DNA of 64,000 bases. Origin: Rhodocyclaceae bacterium. Lineage in GTDB: Bacteria; Pseudomonadota; Gammaproteobacteria; Burkholderiales; Rhodocyclaceae. Made by a program: the position numbers and the translations under genes. The notes below the pieces were generated by a model that was not told where the DNA came from, ran no database searches, and was given only the letters and a program-made list of their open reading frames with translations. The stretch's first letter is position 1; each line of letters begins with the position of its first letter. The stretch lies in the NCBI GenBank assembly GCA_030682175.1, contig JAUXOM010000152.1:28787-92786 (forward strand), read 5' to 3'. Below are positions 21,413 through 33,253 of this stretch, piece after piece.

Positions 21413-22294
21413 TCAAGCACGCTTGGATAGCATTGGGAGGTCCCGGACCGAAACAAGGAAAACTCCGGTTGCAGCCACGCCTATCCCGGCCGCGGCGGAC
21501 GCATCGATAGTTTGACCAAACAAGGCGAATGCAGTGATTGCCGCGGAAACCGGCACAAGGTAGAAAATGCTGGCGACCCGGCTGACTTCACCGCGACGAA
21601 TCATCACATGGAGAATGCTGACCGCCCCGACGGAAACGATCACGGTCATCCAGAACAGCGCGATGATGAATTCCGTTGTCCAGCGCACCTCGCCGGACTC
21701 AACAAGCGCCGCGCCGATGAACATTGTCAGGGCGCAGACCGCACACTGGATCGCTCCGCCCGAGAAGACGTTCATCTTCATGCAGCGGGCTTTCTGGTAG
21801 AGATTGCCGGACGATAAACCGATCAAGCCGATCACCGACAACAGCGCTGCCTGCACATAGCCGGGGTCGATGAGCAGGCGCGCGCGCAGGACGAGATAAA
21901 CGCCGATTAGCCCCAGAAGAAGGCCGCTCCATTGTCGCGCGTCCATCCGCTCGCCAAGCAGCACGCCAGCGCCGAGGGCAACGAGTATCGGGTGCAGGGC
22001 GATGATCAATGCCGAGACGGCCGGCGGCACGCCCAGGGCGATGCTGTAGAACACGCCAGCCGAAAATACACCAATGGTCAGCAGTCCGGCACCGGCAATA
22101 TGCAGGAACTCGCGGCGATTGCCTGGCCAGGGTGAACCCAGCAACCAGGCGATCAGGCCGAGAATCACGGCAGCCAGTGAGAAGCGGAGCGCCAGGAAAA
22201 TCAATGGCTCGGCATGGGGCAGCCCAAGTTTGGCGCCGACAAAGCCGGCGCCATAGAGGGTGACAAACAGCAGTGGGAGCAGGAGATGCGACAT
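21413..22294 (-). CDS. EamA/DMT-family transporter
   Basis: 10 TM ORF with EamA-like repeats. Confidence 0.8.
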   Translation of the reverse strand: MSHLLLPLLFVTLYGAGFVGAKLGLPHAEPLIFLALRFSLAAVILGLIAWLLGSPWPGNRREFLHIAGAGLLTIGVFSAGVFYSIALGVPPAVSALIIALHPILVALGAGVLLGERMDARQWSGLLLGLIGVYLVLRARLLIDPGYVQAALLSVIGLIGLSSGNLYQKARCMKMNVFSGGAIQCAVCALTMFIGAALVESGEVRWTTEFIIALFWMTVIVSVGAVSILHVMIRRGEVSRVASIFYLVPVSAAITAFALFGQTIDASAAAGIGVAATGVFLVSVRDLPMLSKRA

Positions 22295-22309
22295 GACTGC
22301 TGGCCCCGG

Positions 22310-22711
22310 CTACAAGCCGCCGCCGGCCTGACGCCGTGCGGCCTGGGTGCTGCCCGCATAGCCCCAATCTGTGGCGGGCAATTCGCGAATCACCACATAG
22401 CTTGCTTCGGGCAGGACACCCAGTTCCTTGCCAAGCATTGCATGCATTGCGGCGATCATCTGCGATTTCTCCTCGCTGCTGTTGGTACCCGCCGTGATGA
22501 GGATATCGGTATGCACATGCGTCAATGCGGAGTCGTCGGGCGGTTCTCCATTGATGGTCCAGCCGTTATTGGCGACGGACTCGACAAGTACCGAAGTAAC
22601 TTCGCGGCGCTTTGCCAGACGGTCGGCAATCAATTGCGTTGCCTGCCTGCAGACACGCTGCTTGCCTGGGCCTGACAGTGGCTTTCCAACGGTGATGTGG
22701 ATAAAGGGCAT
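22310..22711 (-). CDS. 4-oxalocrotonate tautomerase-family protein
   Basis: PFIHITVGKPLSGPGKQRVCRQATQLIADRL with Pro1 after Met. Confidence 0.7.
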   Translation of the reverse strand: MPFIHITVGKPLSGPGKQRVCRQATQLIADRLAKRREVTSVLVESVANNGWTINGEPPDDSALTHVHTDILITAGTNSSEEKSQMIAAMHAMLGKELGVLPEASYVVIRELPATDWGYAGSTQAARRQAGGGL

Positions 22712-22805
22712 GCTTGTCTCCAGGGGTTGATCCGGGGCCACTGTAACGGGTAGTATTAAATTTGCAAAACTAATATATTCACTTTCAAAATACTAAACAA
22801 AAATT

Positions 22806-23690
22806 ATGTCAAAACGTAATCTCGACATGGAAGCACTCCGCGCCCTGGTGGCGATTGCCGATACGGCGAGCTTTTCGGCAGCGGCCCTGCAGTTGGGCAG
22901 AACGCAGTCGGCAATCAGTCTGCAGATCAAGCGGTTGGAGGCAATGCTTGGGCAGACTCTGCTGCGCAGAGTCCAGGGGCGGGTCGACGGAGCGACTGCC
23001 GAGGGCCACGCATTCATCTCGTATGCGCGGCAAATCCTGCGCTTGAACGATGAGGCCTACAGTGCTGTTGCCGAGGATACGGCGGCGGGCACACTGCGCG
23101 TCGGGTTGCCGGAAGAGTTGATGGAAAGCGTCTTTCCTTCGGCCATGTCACGCTTCCAGGCGCTCTATCCGCGCATGCGCTTGCGCCTGCAATCGGATGT
23201 ATCGGCCAATCTGCGGCAAGGGCTCGACAGCGGCGAACTCGACCTGATCCTGTTCAAGCACTGCGACAGATTGGTTCCCGCTTCGGCATTGTCGGTTTGG
23301 CAGGAACCTCTGGTCTGGATGGCGGGGGAGGCCTATGCGGCCAACCTGCCGACACCGGTTCCGCTTGCTCTGTTCGGCGAGAACTGCGCATTCCGCAGCG
23401 CGGCGACCAGTGCGCTGGCAAAGGCCGGACTGGCCTGGCAACTGACCTATAGCGGCAGCAGTACAACCGGTTTGCGACACGCCGTCCGGTGTGGTTTGGG
23501 GGTCACCGCACTGCCGGGTAGTTTGCTGATTCCGGGGATGGTCGTGGTCGAGGCAGGCTTGCCGGGCTTGCCAAATGCCCGGATTGCCGCTCGTCATGGG
23601 CCAGGGGAGGTGCATCCGGCTGCGGATAGATTCGTGGCATTGCTTGGCGAAGAAATCCGTAGTCAGCGTGGAATGCCGACTTTAACGTAG
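22806..23690 (+). CDS. LysR-family transcriptional regulator
   Basis: N-terminal HTH MEALRALVAIADTASFSAAALQLGRTQSAISLQIKRLE. Confidence 0.9.
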   Translation: MSKRNLDMEALRALVAIADTASFSAAALQLGRTQSAISLQIKRLEAMLGQTLLRRVQGRVDGATAEGHAFISYARQILRLNDEAYSAVAEDTAAGTLRVGLPEELMESVFPSAMSRFQALYPRMRLRLQSDVSANLRQGLDSGELDLILFKHCDRLVPASALSVWQEPLVWMAGEAYAANLPTPVPLALFGENCAFRSAATSALAKAGLAWQLTYSGSSTTGLRHAVRCGLGVTALPGSLLIPGMVVVEAGLPGLPNARIAARHGPGEVHPAADRFVALLGEEIRSQRGMPTLT

Positions 23691-23789
23691 CCGGATAGTG
23701 TCGCGATGTTGTCGGGAGTCCCCCATGTGAGTTCTATTGACACTGTAACTGCATTGATTACAATGCATGGCTATTGATTACACAACGTC

Positions 23790-24068
23790 ATGATTCTGAC
23801 ATTCAAACACCGGGGTCTTGAACGGTTCTTCAGGAAGGGCGACCACCGCGGTATTCTGGCCAGAAGCGAGGCCAGGATCGAGCGTTTACTCGATCGCCTG
23901 GATACCGCCGTGAAGCCTGAAGACATGAACATTCCCGGCTACAAGTTCCATCGCTTGACGGGTGCCCGCAAGGACATCTACGCCGTGACGGTGACTGGAA
24001 ACTGGCGCATCACCTTTCGCTTTGAAGGCGAAGACGCAAGCGAAGTTGACCTGGAGGACTACCATTGA
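23790..24068 (+). CDS. higB: HigB/RelE-family toxin
   Basis: ILTFKHRGLERFFRKGDHRGI..WRITFRFEGEDASEVDLEDYH; overlaps the HigA-like gene. Confidence 0.88.
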   Translation: MILTFKHRGLERFFRKGDHRGILARSEARIERLLDRLDTAVKPEDMNIPGYKFHRLTGARKDIYAVTVTGNWRITFRFEGEDASEVDLEDYH

Positions 24069-24385
24069 TGAAAACCCTGCGCGACCCGAAACGCCGGCCG
24101 ACGCATCCCGGCGCGATCTTGCGTGAAGATGTGCTGCCCGGGCTCGCAATGACTCAGACCGAGTTCGCCCAACGCCTCGGCGTGTCGCGGCTCTCGGTGT
24201 CTGATCTACTGCACGAGAAGCGCGCCATGACGCCAGAGATGGCGGCGCGCGTCGGCAAGCTGCTCAATACGACGCCAGAGAGTTGGCTGCGCATGCAGGA
24301 AGCCGTCGATCTGTGGGAGGTGCGGCAGACTCCGGAAAAGTTTTCCGGCATCAAGCCAATCGAGGCTGAACTGCTGGCTGCTTAA
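24068..24385 (+). CDS. higA: HigA-family antitoxin (XRE HTH)
   Basis: RPTHPGAILREDVLPGLAMTQTEFAQRLGVSRLSVSDLLHEKRAMTPEMAARVGKLLNTTPESWLRMQ. Confidence 0.9.
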   Translation: MKTLRDPKRRPTHPGAILREDVLPGLAMTQTEFAQRLGVSRLSVSDLLHEKRAMTPEMAARVGKLLNTTPESWLRMQEAVDLWEVRQTPEKFSGIKPIEAELLAA

Positions 24386-24410
24386 AACCATGTGGGAAAG
24401 TGGCCTGCCG

Positions 24411-25487
24411 CTAGCGGCGGCCTGAAGCATCGACAATTTCCCGCAACGCGGCCACCAGCGCCGCGCACTGTTCGTCGGTTCCCACGGTGATGCGCAGGAA
24501 CTGTTCGATGCGCGGCAGCTTGAAGTGCCGCACGATGATGCCGCGCTGCCGTAGCGCCAGCGCCGACTTTTCGGCGTCGTGTTTGGGATGGCGGGCAAAC
24601 ACGAAATTGGCCGCCGAAGGCAGTACCTCAAATCCCAGCGATTCCAGGTCGCGTGTCAATGCAGTGCGGGTGGCGATCACCGCTTGCCGGGTACGCTCGA
24701 ACCATTCGCGATCCTCGATGGCGGCGGTGGCGCCGACGCTGGCCAGACGGTCGAGCGGATAGGAGTTGAAACTGTTCTTGACACGCTGCAGGGCATCGAT
24801 CAAATCGGCATGACCGACGGCAAACCCGACGCGCAGTCCGGCGAGCGAACGCGACTTGGAGAAGGTCTGCACCACCAGCAGGTTGGGATAGCTATTGACC
24901 AGCGCGATGGCTGATTCACCGCCGAAGTCGATGTAGGCCTCGTCGACAATGACCACCGCATCCGGATTGGCCTTGAGCAGTGCCTCGATGTCGGCGCGCG
25001 GCAGGGCACTTCCGGTCGGGGCGTTCGGATTGGGAAAGATGATGCCGCCGTTGGGCCGGGAATAATCGGCCACCCGCAGGGCGAAGTTGTCGTCAAGCGG
25101 GACGGTCTGATGCTCGATGCCATAGAGCCGGCAATAGGCTGGATAGAAACTGTAGGTGATATCGGGAAACAGGATCGGCAAGTCATGTTTCAGCAGGGCC
25201 AGAAAGGCGTGCGCCAGCACCTCGTCCGAGCCATTGCCGATGAAGATCTGATTGGGTGCGAGATTGCCGAAAAAGGCCGCGATGGCCTCGCGCAGCCGGG
25301 TACTTTCCGGGTCTGGATACAGTCGCAAAGAATCGTTGATCTCACCACGCAAAGCTTCCAGGGCAAGTGGGCTCGGACCATACGGATTCTCGTTGGTATT
25401 GAGCTTGACGAGATTGGGCAGTTTGGGTTGTTCGCCCGGTACATAGGGCTGCAAGGCGCGGACAGTCGCGCTCCAGAATCGGCTCAT
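24411..25487 (-). CDS. hisC: histidinol-phosphate aminotransferase HisC (inverted relative to the other his genes)
   Basis: [32 protein letters not shown] (PLP lysine). Confidence 0.93.
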   Translation of the reverse strand: MSRFWSATVRALQPYVPGEQPKLPNLVKLNTNENPYGPSPLALEALRGEINDSLRLYPDPESTRLREAIAAFFGNLAPNQIFIGNGSDEVLAHAFLALLKHDLPILFPDITYSFYPAYCRLYGIEHQTVPLDDNFALRVADYSRPNGGIIFPNPNAPTGSALPRADIEALLKANPDAVVIVDEAYIDFGGESAIALVNSYPNLLVVQTFSKSRSLAGLRVGFAVGHADLIDALQRVKNSFNSYPLDRLASVGATAAIEDREWFERTRQAVIATRTALTRDLESLGFEVLPSAANFVFARHPKHDAEKSALALRQRGIIVRHFKLPRIEQFLRITVGTDEQCAALVAALREIVDASGRR

Positions 25488-25575
25488 GGCAAGGGTTTGG
25501 CGGTAAGGGTTGCAAGCGGAACGAAATGGTATCATGGGCTTGTTTGCTAACTTGGTCGCAACCTCCCAACTTCCG

Positions 25576-26175
25576 ATGGCTACTCCGCTCCGCACCGCAG
25601 ACGTAAACCGAACCACGCTGGAAACGCAGGTTCACGTCAAGCTTGATCTGGCCGGTACCGGCAAGTCGCAACTGGCGACGGGCATCGGTTTCTTCGATCA
25701 CATGCTCGATCAGATTGCCCGGCATGGCTTGATCGACTTGCAAGTCGATGCGCGTGGCGACCTGCATATTGACGCGCATCATACCGTCGAGGATGTTGGC
25801 ATTACGCTCGGTCAGGCGCTGGCCCAGGCCCTGGGCGACAAGAAGGGTCTGACCCGCTACGGGCATGCCTATGTGCCGCTCGATGAGGCGTTGTCGCGCG
25901 TCGTGGTCGACCTTTCCGGTCGCCCCGGCCTGTCTTTCAATGTCGTCTTCGCCCGTGCGCGCATTGGCGAGTTCGATGTCGATCTGTTCCGCGAATTCTT
26001 CCAGGCTATCGTCAACCATGCCGGCATCACCGTGCACATCGACAATCTGCGGGGTGACAACGCACACCATCAGGCCGAAACCGTCTTCAAGGCGTTTGCC
26101 CGGGCCCTGCGCATGGCCATTACGGCCGATCCGCGCATCGGCGATGCCGTACCTTCGACAAAGGGTAGTCTCTAA
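25576..26175 (+). CDS. hisB: imidazoleglycerol-phosphate dehydratase HisB
   Basis: [31 protein letters not shown]. Confidence 0.95.
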   Translation: MATPLRTADVNRTTLETQVHVKLDLAGTGKSQLATGIGFFDHMLDQIARHGLIDLQVDARGDLHIDAHHTVEDVGITLGQALAQALGDKKGLTRYGHAYVPLDEALSRVVVDLSGRPGLSFNVVFARARIGEFDVDLFREFFQAIVNHAGITVHIDNLRGDNAHHQAETVFKAFARALRMAITADPRIGDAVPSTKGSL

Positions 26176-26216
26176 CCGGATTGGCGGCACCGTAACAACT
26201 CTTTTATGAATTCCAG

Positions 26217-26855
26217 ATGAAAACTGTCGCGATCGTCGATTACGGCATGGGCAATCTGCGTTCGGTGGCCAAGGCCGTCGAGCATGTTGCCCCCGATCAC
26301 CAGGTCGTGGTCACCGCCGACCCTGCCGCACTGACTGCCGCCGACCGGATCATTGTGCCCGGGCAGGGCGCAATGCCCGATTGCATGCGCGAACTCCGGG
26401 CGCGCGGTCTTGACCAGGCCGTCATCCTTGCGGCGGCAACCAGGCCCTTCCTGGGCATCTGCATTGGCTTGCAGATGCTCTTCGAGCACAGTGACGAAGG
26501 TAATGTCGCGGGCTTGGGGGTTTTTCCGGGGCAGGTGCGACATTTTCCCGAAGAAGCCATGCATGATTCTGCTGGTGTGCGCCTCAAGGTGCCGCACATG
26601 GGCTGGAATGAAGTGCATCAGGCCATCAGTCACCCGCTCTGGAGCGGTGTTGCCGACGGCTCGCGCTTCTATTTCGTGCATAGTTATTACGTCGAACCGG
26701 CCGCTGCCGACGTGATTGCCGGTTCGACGCTCTACGGCATTTCCTTTACCAGTGCCGTGGCACGCGCTAACATATTTGCCGTCCAGTTCCATCCGGAAAA
26801 AAGCGCGGCTGCCGGCCTCCGCTTGCTCGGTAATTTCATGCGCTGGCAACCCTGA
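26217..26855 (+). CDS. hisH: imidazole glycerol phosphate synthase subunit HisH
   Basis: VDYGMGNLRSV; FLGICIGLQMLFE; FHPEKS. Confidence 0.95.
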   Translation: MKTVAIVDYGMGNLRSVAKAVEHVAPDHQVVVTADPAALTAADRIIVPGQGAMPDCMRELRARGLDQAVILAAATRPFLGICIGLQMLFEHSDEGNVAGLGVFPGQVRHFPEEAMHDSAGVRLKVPHMGWNEVHQAISHPLWSGVADGSRFYFVHSYYVEPAAADVIAGSTLYGISFTSAVARANIFAVQFHPEKSAAAGLRLLGNFMRWQP

Positions 26856-26936
26856 TTTTGGTTACGGCATGACGCCTGGCAACGCCGGCATTTTGTCTTC
26901 TCTGAAACCTCGTATCCCGATCGAATATTGACTCCC

Positions 26937-27683
26937 ATGCTGATAATTCCCGCGATTGACTTGAAAGATGGGCATTGTGTCCGCCTCAAACAAGGTGCGA
27001 TGGACGATGCCACGGTGTTTTCCGAAAATCCTGGCGCCATGGCCCGCCACTGGATCGAGCAGGGCGCACGCCGCCTGCATCTGGTCGACCTGAACGGGGC
27101 CTTTGCCGGCAAGCCAAAGAACGAGCCGGCGATCAAGGCGATTCTGCAAGAGGTCGGCGAGGAAATCCCGGTGCAACTGGGTGGCGGGATTCGCGACCTC
27201 GACACTATCGAACGCTGTCTCGACGACGGCATCACCTACATCATCATTGGTACGGCAGCGGTCAAGAATCCAGGCTTCCTGCACGATGCCTGTACCGCCT
27301 TCCCCGGTCATATCATTGTTGGGTTGGATGCCAAGGACGGCAAGGTAGCGGTCGATGGCTGGTCGAAAATGACGGGCCATGACGTGATCGATCTGGCAAA
27401 AAAATTCGAGGACTATGGTGTCGAAGGCATTATTTATACCGATATCGGCCGCGACGGCATGCTCTCCGGCGTGAATATCGAGGCTACCGTGAAGCTGGCG
27501 CAGGCACTGCGGATTCCGGTAATCGCCAGCGGCGGCATCGCCAGCCTGGCTGATGTCAAGGCGCTGTGTTCCGTTGCCGATGAGGGCATCATGGGCGCCA
27601 TTACCGGCCGCGCGATTTACGAAGGCAAGCTGGATTTCCGCATGGCGCAGGCCGAAGCGGACAAGTGCGCCAGCAGCCAATAA
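26937..27683 (+). CDS. hisA: phosphoribosylformimino-AICAR-P isomerase HisA
   Basis: [20 protein letters not shown]; operon position. Confidence 0.95.
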   Translation: MLIIPAIDLKDGHCVRLKQGAMDDATVFSENPGAMARHWIEQGARRLHLVDLNGAFAGKPKNEPAIKAILQEVGEEIPVQLGGGIRDLDTIERCLDDGITYIIIGTAAVKNPGFLHDACTAFPGHIIVGLDAKDGKVAVDGWSKMTGHDVIDLAKKFEDYGVEGIIYTDIGRDGMLSGVNIEATVKLAQALRIPVIASGGIASLADVKALCSVADEGIMGAITGRAIYEGKLDFRMAQAEADKCASSQ

Positions 27684-27701
27684 CATCCCTGCCTGTCAAA
27701 T

Positions 27702-28460
27702 ATGCTTGCCAAACGCATCATTCCCTGCCTCGATGTCAATGCCGGACGGGTCGTCAAGGGTGTCAATTTTGTCGCCCTGCGCGATGCCGGCGACCCGGTC
27801 GAGATCGCGCGTCGCTATGACGAGCAGGGTGCCGACGAGATCACCTTTCTCGATATCACGGCCAGTTCCGACGCCCGTGACATCATCCTCCACATCGTCG
27901 AGGCAGTCGCCTCCGAAGTGTTCATCCCTTTGACGGTCGGCGGGGGCGTACGCAAGGTCGAGGATGTCCGTCGCCTGCTGAATGCCGGAGCCGACAAGGT
28001 TGGCATGAACACCGCCGCCGTGCAGAATCCGCAGCTGGTGGCCGATGCCGCCGCCAAGGTTGGCAGCCAGTGCATTGTCGTTGCCATCGACGCCAAGCAG
28101 ACCAGTCCCGGCAAATGGGAGGTTTTCACCCATGGCGGGCGTAACAATACGCACCTCGATGCCATCGACTGGGCCCGCAAGGTGGCCGAACTGGGCGCCG
28201 GGGAAATCCTGCTGACCAGCATGGATCGCGATGGTACCAAGAACGGTTTTGACCTCAGTTTGACGCGGGCGGTGGCCGAGGCTGTAGCCATTCCGGTGAT
28301 TGCCAGCGGCGGGGTCGGCAACCTGCAGCATCTGGCCGACGGCGTGACCGAGGGGCGCGCCGATGCCGTGCTGGCCGCCAGCATTTTCCATTACGGCGAA
28401 TACACCGTCCGGCAGGCCAAGGAATTTATGCGCGCACAGGGGATCGAAGTACGTTTATGA
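27702..28460 (+). CDS. hisF: imidazole glycerol phosphate synthase subunit HisF
   Basis: [34 protein letters not shown]. Confidence 0.95.
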   Translation: MLAKRIIPCLDVNAGRVVKGVNFVALRDAGDPVEIARRYDEQGADEITFLDITASSDARDIILHIVEAVASEVFIPLTVGGGVRKVEDVRRLLNAGADKVGMNTAAVQNPQLVADAAAKVGSQCIVVAIDAKQTSPGKWEVFTHGGRNNTHLDAIDWARKVAELGAGEILLTSMDRDGTKNGFDLSLTRAVAEAVAIPVIASGGVGNLQHLADGVTEGRADAVLAASIFHYGEYTVRQAKEFMRAQGIEVRL

Positions 28461-28840
28461 CAAAGTGGCTAAATGAAGTGAAATGGGATGAGCAGGGCCT
28501 GGTCCCGGCGATTGCCCAGGATGCCAAAACCGGTGAAGTCCTGATGTTCGCCTGGATGAATCGCGAGGCGCTGGAGAAGACGGCCGAGCTTGGCCATGCG
28601 GTTTATTGGTCACGATCGCGCAGGAAACTGTGGCACAAGGGCGAGGAATCCGGGCATACGCAGACGGTTCTCGAAATTCGCACCGATTGCGACAGTGATG
28701 TTGTGTTGCTCAAGATCGAGCAAACCGGCGGTATTGCCTGTCACACGGGTCGCCGCAGCTGTTTTTTCCACAAACTTGAAAAAGATTGCTGGCAGGATGT
28801 CGAGCCGGTCCTGAAAGATCCCAAGGAAATATACAAATGA
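28457..28840 (+). CDS. hisI: phosphoribosyl-AMP cyclohydrolase HisI
   Basis: [32 protein letters not shown]. Confidence 0.95.
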   Translation: MTKWLNEVKWDEQGLVPAIAQDAKTGEVLMFAWMNREALEKTAELGHAVYWSRSRRKLWHKGEESGHTQTVLEIRTDCDSDVVLLKIEQTGGIACHTGRRSCFFHKLEKDCWQDVEPVLKDPKEIYK

Positions 28841-29160
28841 TCGATCTTGAAGTCATTCGCCGCATTCAGGAAACCCTGATCGAACGCAAGGGCGCGGCGC
28901 CCGGTTCCTCCTATGTGGCCAGCCTGTATGCGAAGGGCACCGACACCATGTGCAAGAAGGTGGCCGAAGAGGCTGCCGAGGTCATCATGGCGGCGAAGGA
29001 CGGCGATCGCTTGCATCTGGTGCGGGAAACCTGCGACCTGTGGTTCCACAGCCTCGTTCTGCTCACCCATTTCGACATCGGCGTCGATGACATCATGGTC
29101 GAGTTCCGGCGCCGTGAGGGAATTTCCGGGATCGACGAGAAGGCCAGCCGGGGAAAGTGA
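28837..29160 (+). CDS. hisE: phosphoribosyl-ATP diphosphatase HisE
   Basis: [33 protein letters not shown]. Confidence 0.93.
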   Translation: MIDLEVIRRIQETLIERKGAAPGSSYVASLYAKGTDTMCKKVAEEAAEVIMAAKDGDRLHLVRETCDLWFHSLVLLTHFDIGVDDIMVEFRRREGISGIDEKASRGK

Positions 29161-29161
29161 C

Positions 29162-29515
29162 ATGAACGACTGTATATTTTGCAAGATTATTGCCGGTGAA
29201 ATTCCCTGCAAGAAAGTCTATGAAGACGACGATCTGTTCGCCTTCCACGATATCAATCCGATGGCCCCGGTGCATTTCATGGTGGTGCCCAAACAGCATA
29301 TCGCTTCATTGGCCGAGACCGACGCCAGCCATGCGCCGGTGCTGGGCAAGCTGTTTGCCAAGCTGGGCGAATTGGCGAAAAGCCAGGGTCTGCCCGACGG
29401 TTTTCGCACCATCATCAACACGGGGCGGGTCGGGCGGCAAGAGGTGTATCATCTTCACGTACATATCGTCGGCGGGCCCGATCAACTGGGCCACATGTTG
29501 CCGCGCAACAAATAA
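29162..29515 (+). CDS. HIT-family (histidine triad) protein
   Basis: DCIFCKIIAGEIPCKKVYEDDDLFAFHDINP; YHLHVHIVGG. Confidence 0.93.
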   Translation: MNDCIFCKIIAGEIPCKKVYEDDDLFAFHDINPMAPVHFMVVPKQHIASLAETDASHAPVLGKLFAKLGELAKSQGLPDGFRTIINTGRVGRQEVYHLHVHIVGGPDQLGHMLPRNK

Positions 29516-29530
29516 TTTAAGGAGATTCTG

Positions 29531-29761
29531 ATGGGTGCATGGAGTATTTGGCATTGGCTGGTCGTGCTGGTCATCGTCATGCTGGTGTTTGGTACCAAGA
29601 AACTGCGCAACATCGGCCAGGATCTGGGTGGTGCGGTCAAAGACTTCAAGGAAGGCATGGATACCGGCGCCGGAGCAAAAAAACAGGTCGAGGACCAGGC
29701 GGGTACCACGACGGGTACCACCGTCGAGGGCGAAGCCCGCAAGGAGCAGACAAAATCATAG
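29531..29761 (+). CDS. tatA: Sec-independent translocase TatA
   Basis: [36 protein letters not shown]. Confidence 0.93.
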   Translation: MGAWSIWHWLVVLVIVMLVFGTKKLRNIGQDLGGAVKDFKEGMDTGAGAKKQVEDQAGTTTGTTVEGEARKEQTKS

Positions 29762-29891
29762 CTTGGCTGGGCCACATACCGAGCAGAGTGGTGATGGCCC
29801 ATGAATGGCTGACCAAGCTCCGGCTGTTGGCAAGGGGGCATGCCCCCTTGCAAATTTCCCAGTAACCCGTTCCCTGATCGAATAATCCGCA

Positions 29892-30278
29892 GTGTTCGAC
29901 ATCGGTTTTAGCGAACTAATGCTGATCGCCCTGGTTGGGCTGATCGTTATCGGACCCGAGCGCATGCCCAAGGTGGCGCGCACGGTTGGTCATCTGCTCG
30001 GTCGGTTGCAGCGTTACGTCGGTGACGTCAAGGCAGATATCAAGCGTGAAATGCAGCTCGATGAGCTGAAAAAATTGCAAGCCGACATGGCTGCGCAGGC
30101 GCACGACATGGAAAGCCGGGTCAATGAGCAGATGAAAGAGACTGAAACCTCGCTGCATCAATCGATCATGCCCCCCAGCGAAACCACGGCCGGCGAAGCT
30201 GCTGCCGGCGCAACCCCTGCAATTTCGGCTGAAAACGCAACCAGCGAGTTGCCTACCCGTACCCCACCTGCCGTCTGA
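29892..30278 (+). CDS. tatB: Sec-independent translocase TatB (GTG start)
   Basis: MFDIGFSELMLIALVGLIVIGPERMPKVART. Confidence 0.92.
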   Translation: MFDIGFSELMLIALVGLIVIGPERMPKVARTVGHLLGRLQRYVGDVKADIKREMQLDELKKLQADMAAQAHDMESRVNEQMKETETSLHQSIMPPSETTAGEAAAGATPAISAENATSELPTRTPPAV

Positions 30279-31057
30279 TGGAAGCGCGCGAAGAGAGTTT
30301 CATTTCCCATCTGGTCGAATTGCGTGACCGGTTGATCCGCACCCTGGTGGTAATGCTGGTGATTTTTCTCGGCCTCGTCCATTGGGCACGGGACATCTAC
30401 TCGCTGTTGGCGGCGCCCATGCTCGCCGCGCTGCCCGAGGGCGGCCACATGATCGCCACCGATGTGGTCGGCGCCTTTTTCGTGCCGATCAAGGTGACCA
30501 TGATGGTTTCCTTCCTGATCGCCCTGCCGTATGTGCTCCATCAGGCCTGGTCCTTTGTCGCACCGGGCCTGTATGCCCACGAGAAGAAACTCGCCGTACC
30601 GCTGCTGTTCGCCAGCGTCGTGCTGTTCTTCATCGGCATGTCCTTTGCCTACTTCATTGTCTTCCCGACGGTGTTTGCCTTCATCAATGCTTTCGCTCCG
30701 GAAGGGGTGGCGGTGATGACGGACATCGAGAAATATCTTTCCTTCGTCCTGACGACTTTTTTGGCTTTTGGCCTCACCTTCGAAGTGCCGGTAGTGGTGA
30801 TCGTGCTGGTGCGGGTGGGTTTGGTGACGGTGGAGAAGCTGAAGGAAATCCGCCCCTACTTCATTGTCGGTGCCTTCATTGTCGGCGCCATCTTCACCCC
30901 GCCGGACGTACTTTCCCAATTCATGCTGGCGGTGCCGATGTGGCTGCTCTATGAATTAGGCATCCTCATGGCACAGGTGATCGGCAAGTCTTCCCGTGCC
31001 GAGGATGGTGCCTATCGGCCCGCCCCTCCCGACCTCCCCTCGCGGGGAGGTGACTGA
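30278..31057 (+). CDS. tatC: Sec-independent translocase TatC
   Basis: ESFISHLVELRDRLIRTL; six-TM TatC sequence. Confidence 0.95.
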   Translation: MEAREESFISHLVELRDRLIRTLVVMLVIFLGLVHWARDIYSLLAAPMLAALPEGGHMIATDVVGAFFVPIKVTMMVSFLIALPYVLHQAWSFVAPGLYAHEKKLAVPLLFASVVLFFIGMSFAYFIVFPTVFAFINAFAPEGVAVMTDIEKYLSFVLTTFLAFGLTFEVPVVVIVLVRVGLVTVEKLKEIRPYFIVGAFIVGAIFTPPDVLSQFMLAVPMWLLYELGILMAQVIGKSSRAEDGAYRPAPPDLPSRGGD

Positions 31058-31272
31058 GTTTTTGCCTACGGCCGACGCTACGCGTCTTAACGCCGGTAGT
31101 GCCGGCATTAGCCTGCGCCGCAACGGCGCGACTTACGTCGCTTGTTGTCGCTACGCTCGTTCGTTACGGGACACTGCGTGGTGATTTTGGCGCGGATTGC
31201 GGCTGGCGCCGCGTGCCGCCTTTCCTCATTGGCCAATGAGGGCGGCCCGGCGGAAAGGCTACTGCGCCGGAA

Positions 31273-32424
<1,152 letters not shown>

Positions 32425-32457
32425 GGATGAATGAACCTGGCGGGAAGGAGTAGAAAG

Positions 32458-33225
32458 ATGCTGCGTGATGATCTGGGCGCCTATCTGGACGGCTTGCTGG
32501 AAACGGCGCGCTTTCGGGATTATTGCCCAAACGGGTTGCAAGTGGAAGGGCGCGCCGAGGTGCGACGCATCGTCTGTGGCGTTACCGCCAGCCAGGCATT
32601 GATCGAGGCGGCGCTGGCAGTCGCGGCCGATGCGATCCTGGTACATCACGGCTGGTTCTGGAAGAACGAGGATGGCCGGGTCACCGGGTTTCGCAAGCGC
32701 CGCATGCAGGCCTTGCTGGCGCATGACATCAACCTGTTCGCTTATCACCTGCCGCTCGATGCGCACGGCGAACTCGGCAATAACGCCCAACTGGCCACGC
32801 GGCTGGGGTGGACCGTGACAGGGCGATTTGCCGAGCAGGATATCGGTTTCCTCGGCGTTCCCGCTGCGGGGCATTTCATACCGCCAGCGCCGACTTTGGC
32901 CGACGACCTGGCGGTGCAGGTCGGGCAGGTGTTGGGGCGCACCCCGCTTCTGGTGGGCGATGGCCGGCGTATCGTGAAGACCGTGGCCTGGTGTACCGGT
33001 GGTGCCCAGAGCTATTTCGAGCAGGCCATTCTGGCGGGTGCCGATCTGTATGTCAGTGGCGAGATTTCAGAAAACACCGTGCATCTGGCGCGGGAGTCGG
33101 GTGTGCCTTATCTCGCGGCCGGGCACCATGCCACCGAGCGTTATGGTGTGATGGCACTGGGGCGGCATCTGGCCGAGCGCTTCGATGTGGTCTGCGATTT
33201 TGTCGAACTCGACAACCCCGTGTAG
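32458..33225 (+). CDS. Nif3-like dinuclear metal centre protein
   Basis: [41 protein letters not shown]. Confidence 0.92.
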   Translation: MLRDDLGAYLDGLLETARFRDYCPNGLQVEGRAEVRRIVCGVTASQALIEAALAVAADAILVHHGWFWKNEDGRVTGFRKRRMQALLAHDINLFAYHLPLDAHGELGNNAQLATRLGWTVTGRFAEQDIGFLGVPAAGHFIPPAPTLADDLAVQVGQVLGRTPLLVGDGRRIVKTVAWCTGGAQSYFEQAILAGADLYVSGEISENTVHLARESGVPYLAAGHHATERYGVMALGRHLAERFDVVCDFVELDNPV

Positions 33226-33253
33226 CCGCCGGCCTGACCGTCAGGTCCGGTCT

